From assembly GCF_022836435.1 (NCBI RefSeq), contig NZ_BQXC01000001.1, positions 1,500,121 to 1,564,120 on the forward strand: a stretch of DNA of 64,000 bases. Direction: 5' to 3'. The translations under genes and the position numbers were made by a program. The notes beneath the pieces are model-generated. The model was not told where the DNA came from. It saw only the letters and a list, made by a program, of their open reading frames with translations, and did not search any database. The stretch comes from Nitrosomonas sp. PY1. Lineage in GTDB: Bacteria; Pseudomonadota; Gammaproteobacteria; Burkholderiales; Nitrosomonadaceae. Positions 19,336-28,604 of the stretch are shown piece after piece (position 1 is the stretch's first letter; each line of letters starts with the position of its first letter).

Positions 19336-20373
19336 CTATTTACTGCATAGCATAACGCTGTACCGAATAAACATTTCTTCGAGAAATAATCGGGCATTCA
19401 ATGGATGATACGATAGCTTCTGATGAGTGCTCAATTCTCTGAGAAATGCCGTATAAGCGATCAAATCAACTTGCTTGCTTAAAATTTGGATGGCCGGTAA
19501 TAGTTTTAAATAGTAACGAACTCTACCAGTGACTCTATAGCTCACAAGGTCATAACACCATTTTTGCAACCAACCCACTACCGTTGATAAATGAATTTGT
19601 TGTAACGATAGTGCCAAAGCAAATGGATCGAAGTTTTGTCCTTGTTTTATTGAATCAACAAAATACTGATGAGGCACTGTGAGTTGCTCTCGAACAAATG
19701 ACCATGTCAACAAAGGCGAAAAATCATTTAACGGTAAAATTAGTTCTGAATCGTTAATACTATGCTGCTTTAACCACGCAATCGACACTTCGGTACTAGG
19801 TGCCGGCATCACAACTTGCTGGCAGCGACTACGGATGGTTGGCAACAAGCGCTGTATTTGATGTGTCACCAAAATAAACAAAACATTCGCCGGTGGCTCT
19901 TCAAGTTTCTTCAGCAACGCATTGGCCGCAGCATGCGTCATCGTTTCAGCAGGATAGATGAGAACAACTTTATATTCCTTTTGGTGACTGGTCAGGTAAA
20001 TAAAATCGTTTAAGTAACGAATTTGATCAATACTGATTTGTTGGCTAAGGTTTTTTTTACTTTTCGATAGTGAGCTCGATCCTTTATTTTCTTGATCAGC
20101 TATAGCAATGGTGTCTGTGGATAGTGCTTCTGGAATCACACAGTGAAGATTAGGATGTCCACCTTGTTCAAACCATCGACAACTTAAGCAAGCACCACAA
20201 GCGATATGTTCGGTTGTAGTTGAATGACACAATAAAGATTTAGCCAGTTGACGCGAAAACGTATATTTGCCAATTCCCCTTTTTCCGGTAAGCAATAAAG
20301 CATGACGCCAATATTGCTGATTTTTCAGCAATATTTGCCAGATTTCTTGCTGCCATGGATAAAGCTCAAACAT
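19336..20373 (-). CDS. holB: DNA polymerase III delta-prime subunit
   Basis: A 345-residue AAA+ clamp-loader protein with LLTGKRGIGKYTFSRQLA (P-loop), a Cys-rich Zn module (CGACLSCRWF), the phrase MTHAAANALLKKLEEPP and the sensor/Arg-finger-like TIRSRCQQV, all typical of delta-prime. It acts with the other clamp-loader subunits to load the beta clamp. Its start overlaps the tmk end by 8 bp, the tmk-holB arrangement common in proteobacteria. Confidence 0.94.
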   Translation of the reverse strand: MFELYPWQQEIWQILLKNQQYWRHALLLTGKRGIGKYTFSRQLAKSLLCHSTTTEHIACGACLSCRWFEQGGHPNLHCVIPEALSTDTIAIADQENKGSSSLSKSKKNLSQQISIDQIRYLNDFIYLTSHQKEYKVVLIYPAETMTHAAANALLKKLEEPPANVLFILVTHQIQRLLPTIRSRCQQVVMPAPSTEVSIAWLKQHSINDSELILPLNDFSPLLTWSFVREQLTVPHQYFVDSIKQGQNFDPFALALSLQQIHLSTVVGWLQKWCYDLVSYRVTGRVRYYLKLLPAIQILSKQVDLIAYTAFLRELSTHQKLSYHPLNARLFLEEMFIRYSVMLCSK

Positions 20374-20989
20374 GCTTTAACAAGGGTTGCAAAGCCTGTT
20401 CAACTGCAATCTTTACTGCTTCCAGGCTGAGGCCACCATCAATCCTACAAATGCGTTGTGGATACAAATTAGCGCGCTCCAGATAGGCTTCTCTCACACG
20501 CTGGAAAAAATCAAATTGTTCTTGTTCAAAACGGTCTGCATGTTTGACTTGCTTAACACGCTGTTGTGCCAATTCCACCGGAACGTCAAAATACAGTGTC
20601 AAATCAGGCTGTAAATCGCCTTGCACCCATTGCTCAAGGGTAACTAATTTGCTATTCTCCAGTTCTCTACCGCCGCCTTGGTAAGCAAAACTCGCATCGG
20701 TAAATCGATCCGATATGATCCATTGTCCATTCGCCAAAACCGGCAAAATGACTTTATCAAGATGCTCCCTCCGCGCTGCAAACATTAGCAATGCCTCAGT
20801 TTCTGCATGCATCAAAACCGTTTTATCCAGTAACAATTGACGCAACTGCTCACCTAATACAGTGCCTCCAGGCTCTCTAGTTACAATATAGGTTATACCA
20901 TGACGTTGTAGGATCTCAGCAAGCCAAGCAAGTTGCGTGGTTTTTCCAGCACCATCAATACCTTCTACCGTAATGAACTTACCTTTCAT
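20366..20989 (-). CDS. tmk: Thymidylate kinase
   Basis: A 207-residue kinase that phosphorylates dTMP to dTDP. It has the P-loop GIDGAGKTTQ (residues 9-18), the substrate motif TREPGGT, the DRF signature (ISDRFTDASFAYQGGGR) and a Leu/Arg-rich lid. A TATAAT (21023-21028 on the minus strand) lies 34 bp upstream and may be its -10 element. The holB start overlaps its end. Confidence 0.97.
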   Translation of the reverse strand: MKGKFITVEGIDGAGKTTQLAWLAEILQRHGITYIVTREPGGTVLGEQLRQLLLDKTVLMHAETEALLMFAARREHLDKVILPVLANGQWIISDRFTDASFAYQGGGRELENSKLVTLEQWVQGDLQPDLTLYFDVPVELAQQRVKQVKHADRFEQEQFDFFQRVREAYLERANLYPQRICRIDGGLSLEAVKIAVEQALQPLLKHV

Positions 20990-21267
20990 ACGTCATTTGC
21001 TAAACCAGTTATCAACTTTGCTATTATAGCTAGCATGTCAAGTATAAGCATTTGCATTCGCTTTTAATCTAAGAGAATCCTTAAAAAGTAACTTATAATC
21101 AAAGGCATATTACTGAAAATTTGATAGAATAGATGATAATGACAATCAGAAATACAGAATCCAAGATTTCTTCTAGTATTATCTCAAACTCGAGCATCAG
21201 TAGGTTTTTATGCTGCAGCATACAAATTTCGTGAAATCCCAAAATAAAAAATATCTTGATACATATT

Positions 21268-21825
21268 ATGTATATTGATGCCGATGGCTTGCTAAATACT
21301 GCACATTTTATTTTTTCTCCCAACTATGACGATCGACCCCATGGAATAGACATCAATCTGCTCGTTATCCATAACATCAGCTTACCCCCCAATGATTTTA
21401 CCGGCAATGGCGTAATTGATCTATTTACCAATCAAATTGACCCACAAGCACATCCTTATTATCAAACACTCGCTGGCTTAAAAGTCTCAACACATTTTTT
21501 TATTCGCCGTACCGGTGCCGTAATTCAATTCGTCTCCTGCAATAAGCGTGCCTGGCATGCCGGTATTTCATATTGGCGAAAGAAAGAACGTTGCAACGAC
21601 TTCTCGATTGGCATTGAATTGGAAGGCAGCGACACGATTGCTTTTACTGATAATCAGTACACACAGTTAATTGCGCTTACACAGTGCCTATACCAACGAT
21701 ACCCGATTCAAGATATCGCAGGGCACTGCCATATTGCTCCAGAACGAAAAACAGATCCAGGGCCCTATTTCGAATGGCAACGATATCTGTCAGCACTTAG
21801 AAATGACAATAAAGAATTTCAATAG
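21268..21825 (+). CDS. ampD: 1,6-anhydro-N-acetylmuramyl-L-alanine amidase (AmpD)
   Basis: A 185-residue N-acetylmuramoyl-L-alanine amidase. It removes the peptide from anhydro-muropeptides during cytoplasmic cell-wall recycling. The Zn ligands and catalytic residues are visible: VIHNIS (His), and GHCHIAPERKTDPGP (His and Asp). There is no signal peptide, as expected for AmpD. The ATG at 21268 is preferred over the TTG at 21256; neither has a strong ribosome-binding site. Confidence 0.94.
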   Translation: MYIDADGLLNTAHFIFSPNYDDRPHGIDINLLVIHNISLPPNDFTGNGVIDLFTNQIDPQAHPYYQTLAGLKVSTHFFIRRTGAVIQFVSCNKRAWHAGISYWRKKERCNDFSIGIELEGSDTIAFTDNQYTQLIALTQCLYQRYPIQDIAGHCHIAPERKTDPGPYFEWQRYLSALRNDNKEFQ

Positions 21826-22071
21826 CATGCATCCTTTTATCAGAACGACTCATCAATGGCAATCTGCTCTTGAGTAACATCACGTACTGAGATATGCTGA
21901 TATTCAAAGAAAGAATCCGAAGTTTCATAAAATGAGGAAATGAAGGATAGGAATGGAGTTACCGCGTACGCAGTATAGTCAGGAAGATTGACATTGCTTG
22001 AAGCGGCAAAGCGACTGTCGCTGCCCAAGGGTACGTTAAAGAACTGGGTTTATGTTGCTAAGTAGAAATTG

Positions 22072-22320
22072 AAATTCAAGGTGACGACGGATTCTAAGCA
22101 TCATTTCCCCATTGCACTCAATATACTGAATCGAGAATTTAGTGTGTTGCACCTAATAAAGTATAGGGTAGTGTTCCTATCGATGAAGGTTGGTTGTATT
22201 TAGCTGGCGTAAAAGACCTATTTACCTATTTAATAGCGATCTGGTGGGCCGCCATGAATGAGAGAATGACCAAGCTTCTATGGTAGCGTCTTAGTAAATT
22301 GGCCTGTTGAGAAACTGCAA
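22072..22320 (+). pseudogene. IS3-family transposase (orfB) remnant
   Basis: The 600-bp gap between ampD and epsI has no intact gene, but the plus strand encodes degraded pieces of an IS3-type DDE transposase: KVTTDSKHHFPIALNILNREF (22078-22140) and, in another frame, PIDEGWLYLAGVKDLFTYL with NERMTKLL after it (about 22175-22285). This is the order seen around the first catalytic Asp of IS3 orfB. Frameshifts and stops break it, and neither the end of the gene nor terminal inverted repeats could be found. It marks an old insertion at the downstream border of the eps cluster. Confidence 0.75.
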
Positions 22321-22428
22321 TCACACGACGAGCCCGTGTAAGAGGTGTTAAGTGAACGCTCCTTAGTACTTTTTACCAAATGAAATTGATAAATAACCCT
22401 ATGTCTTGCCCAGAGCCATTTATTAGCA

Positions 22429-23121
22429 TCATGCGGTTTTGAATACACCGATCAGCCTCAGTCTGTCTTTATTTTGTACAGCCCGAAGTAAATCCCGAAT
22501 AAAAAAATCTTGTGCTTTGTATGCGCTATCAGTATCTTGATCTATTGAAGAGATTCTTACCAACATACCATCTGGAATCTTCCCTGTTAGGCCATATTTT
22601 AGTTGCTGCATTTTTTGCTCTAACCCAGGCAACACCGCTTTATCTCCTACCGTCACCCAGTAGGTAATGGGCTCATTACGATTTCCTTTCACGGCCAACA
22701 GTCGTTTTGCTGGTAATAACCCAAAATCAGTATTTAATTGCTTAGAAGAATTATTTGAAATTTCAAACCCTTGAACGTAATAGCATACCTCGGGTTTATG
22801 TAATGACAGATTATCTCCTCGATCCCCTCCATAAGCGATGGAAAGCATAATACGATTACCCTGCGAATTAATATATGTCCTAGCTAATATTTGATTATAC
22901 AGCTTATCAAGCTTAGCCTGAGTATCTGCATCTACTTGAAGAGGTACTATCGATTGATCGATTTTCCAATCAGCAAATTGTGGTGGAATCATCGCATCAA
23001 GATTAATCTTTTCCTGCAAATCCGCTATCTTCTCTGTTGGCGTCAGCGCTAATGTTAGTGCGGCTGAGAATATCATCAATATGCCTAGAAACAAACTCGT
23101 GATCATCGACTTCTTCATCAC
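22429..23121 (-). CDS. epsI: EpsI family protein (exosortase-associated)
   Basis: A 230-residue protein with an N-terminal membrane helix or signal (about 5-26) and a single EpsI-type domain: an early WKI-D segment, YIN-SQGNRIMLSIAYGGD, the hallmark LHKPEVCYYVQGF with its conserved Cys, and a C-terminal DFIRD-like helix. It is found next to exosortases and in some species is fused to their C-terminus. Its function in exopolysaccharide export or protein sorting is not settled. It is the last intact gene of the cluster; the IS3 remnant follows. Confidence 0.88.
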   Translation of the reverse strand: MMKKSMITSLFLGILMIFSAALTLALTPTEKIADLQEKINLDAMIPPQFADWKIDQSIVPLQVDADTQAKLDKLYNQILARTYINSQGNRIMLSIAYGGDRGDNLSLHKPEVCYYVQGFEISNNSSKQLNTDFGLLPAKRLLAVKGNRNEPITYWVTVGDKAVLPGLEQKMQQLKYGLTGKIPDGMLVRISSIDQDTDSAYKAQDFFIRDLLRAVQNKDRLRLIGVFKTA

Positions 23122-23170
23122 TTTTCCCCCCTAAGAACATGCACCAAAGGCGATAATTATGATAATGCAA

Positions 23171-24061
23171 TTATCGTGCGTAAGGACGCAATTCCTTACT
23201 AACGTATCTTTTATTAACAAAGTACTGCAGAATTCCATCGACACTAAGAATAAGTATCAATGCACTGGCAAATAAAACCATTCCAGCAAAATCATGAAGA
23301 AAGCCTTGTCCTGCCGCATCACCAAAATGATATGTGATTAAAGTAAGAACTATTACCCGAATAACATTGGCAGAAAAAGAGATGGGTACGATCAGGATTG
23401 CCAATATGGCATTACGATAAACCGAGCTATGATTTACAAGATTCAAATAAAATAATCCAAGCGCTTCTAGTGTTAGTAGTGTCTGCAGGCCTGCGCAAGC
23501 ATCCGCCACCAGAAGCTGGTATTGCCCTATTTGCAAAACAACCCCATTCCTAGCTATCGGATAATCAAACAAAAACAGAGTTTGCTCGGCAACATATGAA
23601 ACTGCCATTTTCATTGGCATGGTTAGAAAACTTACCAAGGATCCTGGCAGCGGAATCATGAACAACAAAAAAAATAATGGAAACCACATTACCTTTAGAG
23701 CCACAAATCCTTTCTTTATCAGTAATATGGCGGACAGCATCAAAATAAATGAGCTAATCTCGAATACCAGTATTTGCTGCGAACGTCCGATGACATAAAA
23801 CAAGAGGCCAACAAAAAAAACAGCCCATCCAATACTTGTAACTGACCGACCATCACTTACTTTTAACATACTTGGCCACTGACGAATCATTAGCCAGATC
23901 GATAGTAATAAAACAATTGGGCCATGTGCTTGATCTTCATTCGTCCATAACCCCGTCGCTAGGCTATAGAAAGTAGGCACATACAAAACTAACAGACCTA
24001 CTGCAATAGGCAGCCAATTAGCAGCAATTGATCTCGAATCAATAAACTGATAAATCGACAT
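23171..24061 (-). CDS. xrtB: Exosortase B
   Basis: A 296-residue polytopic inner-membrane protein with about eight helices. The catalytic triad of exosortases is present: Cys189 in ADACAGLQ, Arg235 in NVIRV and His256 in LHDFAG. Exosortases cleave and sort PEP-CTERM proteins. The B type is suggested by the gene order epsD-E-F-G-exosortase-epsI, as in methanolan-type clusters, where this gene is called epsH. I saw no PEP-CTERM substrate in the window; any substrates must be elsewhere. Confidence 0.92.
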   Translation of the reverse strand: MSIYQFIDSRSIAANWLPIAVGLLVLYVPTFYSLATGLWTNEDQAHGPIVLLLSIWLMIRQWPSMLKVSDGRSVTSIGWAVFFVGLLFYVIGRSQQILVFEISSFILMLSAILLIKKGFVALKVMWFPLFFLLFMIPLPGSLVSFLTMPMKMAVSYVAEQTLFLFDYPIARNGVVLQIGQYQLLVADACAGLQTLLTLEALGLFYLNLVNHSSVYRNAILAILIVPISFSANVIRVIVLTLITYHFGDAAGQGFLHDFAGMVLFASALILILSVDGILQYFVNKRYVSKELRPYAR

Positions 24062-24072
24062 TCTTGTCAGTG

Positions 24073-24978
24073 TTAAAAATCAATTAATACGGATCCCACC
24101 ACCTCTGCACCACTACGATTAATTTGTTCATTCATGATATTCACATCTGTTAGGCGTGTGTTATTCTCATGTACAATCGCTAATGCTCCTCCTATCCTAG
24201 AAGTAATCGTTAACGCATCAACACCACTTGAAAAAGCCAATGTATCATAAAGAATGACGTCGAATTGTTTAACCAATTGACCGTTCAATTCATCAAATGA
24301 AGCGCGATTCAGAAGCTCCAAAGGATTGGGAGGGAGAGTTCCCGCAGGCAAAACCGATAAATCTACGAAAGAATCAATCCTAGAAATGACTTCAAAAATA
24401 TTAGCGCGATCGGCAAGAACGTCAGATAATCCTCTTTTATTTTTTAGATTAAAAATCTCATGTTGCTGCGGGCTTCGAAGATTTGCATCGACCAAAAGTG
24501 TCCTTTCTCCTAATTGAGAGAATACTACGGCAAGATTTGCAGTAAAGAGGCTAATACCGTCGTTAGGGTTGCAACCAACCACCGTTAAGGCTTTATGGCC
24601 CGTGGCAAACCATCGTAATACCAACTGACTTCGAATAGCTCGAAAAACTTCTATTTGATTTCCAAATGGCTGATACGCAACGACTAATTCTGGAGAATGA
24701 TTTCCTTCACCAGGTAATAAATAGGGATAATCAAATTGCTGGGCTAGTACTTGTTGAATATCACCTTCGGTAACCAATCCTAGCTGAAGTGCAGCCTCAC
24801 CGAAGCGTAATCCATTTTCTTTCTGAAAAAGGAGTATATGTTCCGCCTCGATAGGTGTAATCTTACCCATATCCAGAAGAATGCGACCGATACTATATTT
24901 ATGCATAGTAGACGGACTCATGTTAGCAAATCCGGAATTATTTGATTGCTCTGTTTCTGAGGAACTTAGTGTATTCAT
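24073..24978 (-). CDS. epsG: EpsG-type tyrosine kinase-like protein with an unusual P-loop
   Basis: A 301-residue cytoplasmic protein. An N-terminal module (about 27-85, GRILLDMGKITPIEAEHIL...GLVTEGDIQQVLAQQFDYPYL) resembles the GspE N-domain. A C-terminal BY-kinase/ParA-like domain follows. The Walker A' region LLVDANLRSPQQHEIF and a Walker B-like VILYDT are normal, but the P-loop position reads GCNPNDGISLFTANLA, with no Lys-Ser/Thr pair. EpsG proteins often have a degenerate P-loop (GEGRS type), and this one is further reduced, so catalytic activity is uncertain. It normally pairs with EpsF to control chain length. It starts after AAGGA at good spacing. Confidence 0.9.
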   Translation of the reverse strand: MNTLSSSETEQSNNSGFANMSPSTMHKYSIGRILLDMGKITPIEAEHILLFQKENGLRFGEAALQLGLVTEGDIQQVLAQQFDYPYLLPGEGNHSPELVVAYQPFGNQIEVFRAIRSQLVLRWFATGHKALTVVGCNPNDGISLFTANLAVVFSQLGERTLLVDANLRSPQQHEIFNLKNKRGLSDVLADRANIFEVISRIDSFVDLSVLPAGTLPPNPLELLNRASFDELNGQLVKQFDVILYDTLAFSSGVDALTITSRIGGALAIVHENNTRLTDVNIMNEQINRSGAEVVGSVLIDF

Positions 24979-24988
24979 TCGTCATTCC

Positions 24989-26359
24989 TTATTTAGAGGT
25001 TAAATTACGGGGTTGGAAAAAACTCAACCAAGAATTCAACTTCGATTCCTTTTGCTTAGGTTTCCCCCACTGTACCACACCAAGCACCGGAGCTTGAAAC
25101 ACATCGACCAAATCTTCCGCAGACCGCACACGCTGATCAACCATTTCAACAATTAGACTAACTCCCAAGCCCAGTAAAGTGCCTAAAAATATCGATACAA
25201 AAACATTCAACAATACTTTGGGGCTATCAGGTTTATCTGGAACTTTTGCGGTATCCAATATGGAGACACTTGATAAATTGGATTTTCCTTCAAGATCTGT
25301 TTGACTCAATCGCTGCATAGCACTGTTGTAAGCTTGTTGAGCACTTTCAACTTCTCTTGTTAACAGTAGCAACTCATCTCTAGAACGATTTAATGCAAGC
25401 ACCTTATTTCTTTGCACTTCTAGAGCTGCACGTAATTCTGAAATTAAGCCGGCTGAAGTCTTGTTGGTAAACTTAAGATGATTGTTAAGTTCTGATCTTA
25501 ATTTACTCATTTCAGCGCTTGCACTTTTGTAGCTAGGGTGATTACGCCCATATTTCTGAGCTATCTCAGAAAACTTAGATTCTGCTTGTGACAATTCTAT
25601 TTTTAAGTTAGTAATAATAGGATTATTCGCCATTGACGTTGCTTCATCGTTTTGGTTTCCTCCTATCAAACCAGATTCTGCATTGACCAATTGAGTCGAT
25701 AAATCATTTAATCGCTTGGTTTCCACATCCAAGCGAAGGTCGGCGTCAATAATCCCTTTCTCATCACGATATTGTGTCAGTTTTTTCTGGGCAATCTCCG
25801 CTTTACTGCGTAAGTCATTTAATTGCGCAGTAAAATAGCCAGCAGCCTTTTGCGAGGGCTCAGCCGTTAATCGAACATTTATTTCTTGATATGCATATGC
25901 AAAAGCATTTGCAACAGCGGCAGCAAATTCAGCATCCGTACTGGTATAGTTGATATGAATAACCGTACTATCGCGCGCAATATCAAGATACAGGTTTTTT
26001 ATCAAAGAATTAGCCAACCAATTACGAATATCCAGATTGCTTTCACTTTGTTGATAATAAAACTTTGCGATATCGCTTTGATCAAGCTTTAGCTGATCCA
26101 CCACCATCAATGCCGTTTGGGTGCTTCTAATCACATCCAATTGCGTAGCCAAATGACTGGCTATCATGGGTGCAGATATGATTGTCACCCCTGATACCGG
26201 ATCGGGACTCTGGGTAGTCACTAATACTGTTGCAGTTGACTTGTAATTGTTAGGTAACAATAGGCTAACAATTAGAGTAGTCATTACTGTAACCAATAGC
26301 GTAAAAAGCATAATCTTCCAACGAGCTATTAGAATCAAAAAAAATCGGTGATAGTTCAT
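24989..26359 (-). CDS. epsF: EpsF, Wzz-type polysaccharide chain-length determinant
   Basis: A 456-residue inner-membrane protein with a transmembrane helix at each end (about 14-34 and 398-418), a Wzz domain after the first helix (NYKSTATVLVTTQSPDP) and a long periplasmic coiled-coil region (about 170-370). The last 35 residues (VRSAEDLVDVFQAPVLGVVQW) are the cytoplasmic segment that in this family contacts the kinase partner, encoded next door by epsG. It sets the length of exported polysaccharide. Confidence 0.93.
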   Translation of the reverse strand: MNYHRFFLILIARWKIMLFTLLVTVMTTLIVSLLLPNNYKSTATVLVTTQSPDPVSGVTIISAPMIASHLATQLDVIRSTQTALMVVDQLKLDQSDIAKFYYQQSESNLDIRNWLANSLIKNLYLDIARDSTVIHINYTSTDAEFAAAVANAFAYAYQEINVRLTAEPSQKAAGYFTAQLNDLRSKAEIAQKKLTQYRDEKGIIDADLRLDVETKRLNDLSTQLVNAESGLIGGNQNDEATSMANNPIITNLKIELSQAESKFSEIAQKYGRNHPSYKSASAEMSKLRSELNNHLKFTNKTSAGLISELRAALEVQRNKVLALNRSRDELLLLTREVESAQQAYNSAMQRLSQTDLEGKSNLSSVSILDTAKVPDKPDSPKVLLNVFVSIFLGTLLGLGVSLIVEMVDQRVRSAEDLVDVFQAPVLGVVQWGKPKQKESKLNSWLSFFQPRNLTSK

Positions 26360-26441
26360 CTTAAGATCTCATTCCCATTGAAAAATTATAATTACCTCGA
26401 TTAACAAATAAATACATTCCTTTCAAATCTTTTTCTTAGCA

Positions 26442-27257
26442 CTAAAATAGGCTTTCTCTGACATAGATCACATCATCCGGTTGTATCAGATCATTTGGCT
26501 TAGCATCCAAGGTTTCAAGATTACCATTCGCATCACGACGCTGAATTTTTAGCCCGCGCTCAGTCCCTTTTGGATTCAAGCCCCCTCCCACTGATAAACC
26601 TTGAGTCACTGTCATATTGCGTTCCAATCGATAAGAACCAGCTCGCTGTACCTCGCCATAGATATAAAAGCGCGGCGCTCTTTCAACATAAATGAGATCG
26701 TCGCTTCTTACCAATATATTACCCGCCATATCATTTGATTTAACCATATCCAAAACATCAACGGTTTGCTTGGTCCATTTATCGCCATCCAATCGTATTA
26801 GCGTCACAACTTCCTCTCCTTCGGGAAGAATTCCTCCCGCCATGGTGAGAATATCCGTTAAGCTACGTTTACCTTCGATCGGATAGCGACCTTGATTACG
26901 CACGTTACCCAACACGGAAACCATTTGACTTTGTAATGAAGAAGTCAAAATATTAACTTGTGGATTACGAATAAGATCCCGGCTCTCAAGTAACTTTGCA
27001 AGCTTTCTCTCGGCTGCAGCGGGTGTTAAGCCATCAACTAACACTTCTCCAATCAATGGGAAGGTAATATTTCCTGCATCATTTACTTTCGTTTCGGTAG
27101 TTAAATCTGGATGTCCATATACAAAGATTTTGATGGGGTCACCTGGCCCTAGTACGCTTTCCTTCTTGCCTGCTGCCAACACAGTATTACCGCAAAGCCA
27201 TGAAAGCAAAAAGAACATCAACAAATACAATTTTGATTTATTTGTCACAAGCAACAT
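26442..27257 (-). CDS. epsE: EpsE, polysaccharide export outer-membrane protein (Wza-like)
   Basis: A 271-residue protein with a signal peptide (about 1-30, cleavage near VLA). It contains a poly-export domain (GPGDPIKIFVYGHPDL...FPLIGEVLVDG) and at least two SLBB domains (VSVLGNVRNQGRYPI and IYGEVQRAGSYRLE). It forms the outer-membrane export channel. The ATG at 27257 follows CAGGAGCG; the open frame reaching 27320 lacks a ribosome-binding site. No lipobox Cys is present, unlike classical Wza. Confidence 0.93.
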   Translation of the reverse strand: MLLVTNKSKLYLLMFFLLSWLCGNTVLAAGKKESVLGPGDPIKIFVYGHPDLTTETKVNDAGNITFPLIGEVLVDGLTPAAAERKLAKLLESRDLIRNPQVNILTSSLQSQMVSVLGNVRNQGRYPIEGKRSLTDILTMAGGILPEGEEVVTLIRLDGDKWTKQTVDVLDMVKSNDMAGNILVRSDDLIYVERAPRFYIYGEVQRAGSYRLERNMTVTQGLSVGGGLNPKGTERGLKIQRRDANGNLETLDAKPNDLIQPDDVIYVRESLF

Positions 27258-27328
27258 TATTTTACGCTCCTGGTTAAATGTATTTAATTTTGTTTGGTCA
27301 GTATAAAATATCGCATTCAAAACATGAT

Positions 27329-28321
27329 CTATTTTAAACCCATCATACCACGTTCGATTGATTGTTCGATTGGCATTGAATTGGACTGATTTAAATTATT
27401 ACTGTTATTCTCAAGACCTTTTTTCTCCAAGAAAGACTCCGATGACGGTGTATTCGTATTGGCGTCTTTCAGGCTTAAATCGGGTGCATTTTTTCCAAAA
27501 TACTCTATCTTCGCTAAAGAACGTAACCGGTTAATTTCCTCTTCCGATGCATACTTATATTTTTGATTAGCTAGAAACTTAATAATCTGAGGTGTAGCTA
27601 AATCAAGTGATAGTGGATTTTCTTTAATCGCATTAACAGCAATCAGAAGATTATGAGTGCGTTCTTGCATAACAAAAATATGATTTTTACCCTTCTCAAG
27701 TATCCTATTCACTATATTCGATGGCAAATCGATGGTACTACGTAGCACCAAATTACGAGTATATTGAATGCCTCGCTTATCCAACCAAGCAGTAACTTCA
27801 TCGATAGATTTTGCAGTATCCAGTACTGCCTCTAGTTCTTTATTTAAATCATTTAAGGCAATTCGAACAATTGTCAGATCAAATTGTTTGTGTTTCTCAA
27901 AATACTCTGAATTACGTTGATAAAACGCCTCGATTTCTACTTGACTCGGCTTACCGAGTTTACTGGTAATTTTTTGCAAGTAAGCCTGCGCAATGACCTG
28001 TGCATTAGCTCGTTCGCGCGCTTGCATTACTTCGGGTGTTCGATCAAGCTTGGTACGTACGGCCTCATCTACAATCAATTGACGGGTAATTAATGATTCT
28101 AGTATTTGCTTACTTGCTGCTTCAAATTGCTCCGCGCGTATGCCCGCTCGCGCTAGTTCATCATTAAGCTGAAGTATGGTTATTTCATTTCCATTAACGC
28201 TTGCTAACGCTTGACCTGGCTTCTTTTCCGCGCTTTCCTTAGCATCACCACAAGCCGACAGCAAAAATACAATTATCAATACAATCAATTTCAATTGATT
28301 TGTGCAGTTTAATGCTTGCAT
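27329..28321 (-). CDS. epsD: EpsD, lipoprotein peptidyl-prolyl isomerase
   Basis: A 330-residue SurA/parvulin-like protein with a lipoprotein signal ending in LLSAC (Cys24 from the ATG at 28321), a chaperone-type N-domain (ILESLITRQLIVDEAVR) and a parvulin-like central part. EpsD proteins of this cluster type are thought to fold cluster proteins. The start at 28321 is chosen for AAGGA seven bases upstream; an ATG at 28336 has none. It is the first gene of the epsDEFG-xrtB-epsI run. The 268-bp gap upstream would hold its promoter, but I could not assign one. Confidence 0.9.
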   Translation of the reverse strand: MQALNCTNQLKLIVLIIVFLLSACGDAKESAEKKPGQALASVNGNEITILQLNDELARAGIRAEQFEAASKQILESLITRQLIVDEAVRTKLDRTPEVMQARERANAQVIAQAYLQKITSKLGKPSQVEIEAFYQRNSEYFEKHKQFDLTIVRIALNDLNKELEAVLDTAKSIDEVTAWLDKRGIQYTRNLVLRSTIDLPSNIVNRILEKGKNHIFVMQERTHNLLIAVNAIKENPLSLDLATPQIIKFLANQKYKYASEEEINRLRSLAKIEYFGKNAPDLSLKDANTNTPSSESFLEKKGLENNSNNLNQSNSMPIEQSIERGMMGLK

Positions 28322-28604
28322 TACACGATCCTTCATTTTTAAGAAGTTACAATAATTCAGATGTATCTACTCGTGCCTACACACGTCGCGATTAACCTAT
28401 TGTAAATAACCGAGCCAATTATAAACTCTCTAATTTTAAGAAAAATATGGAAAAAAACATGATATCCACTCTATTTCTATAAATGAATCTTTTTGTATAA
28501 ATAAACTCATCCACAATCCCATCAAACTCTCAATCTATCCTAAAGAGCAATAAAGCATTTACTTCGTATTTCTGGATAATTTTTAGGTGTAATAAGCTAG
28601 TAGT

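Noticed and set aside
21840-22028. A 62-residue minus-strand ORF in the gap after ampD as a gene
   Set aside because: It has no ribosome-binding site and no recognisable family, and it lies beside transposase debris; most likely decayed sequence.
22429-28321. Reading the eps genes as a capsule or O-antigen locus
   Set aside because: The exosortase, EpsD-type isomerase and EpsI-type gene identify the exosortase-linked EPS type; no O-antigen polymerase or flippase is present.
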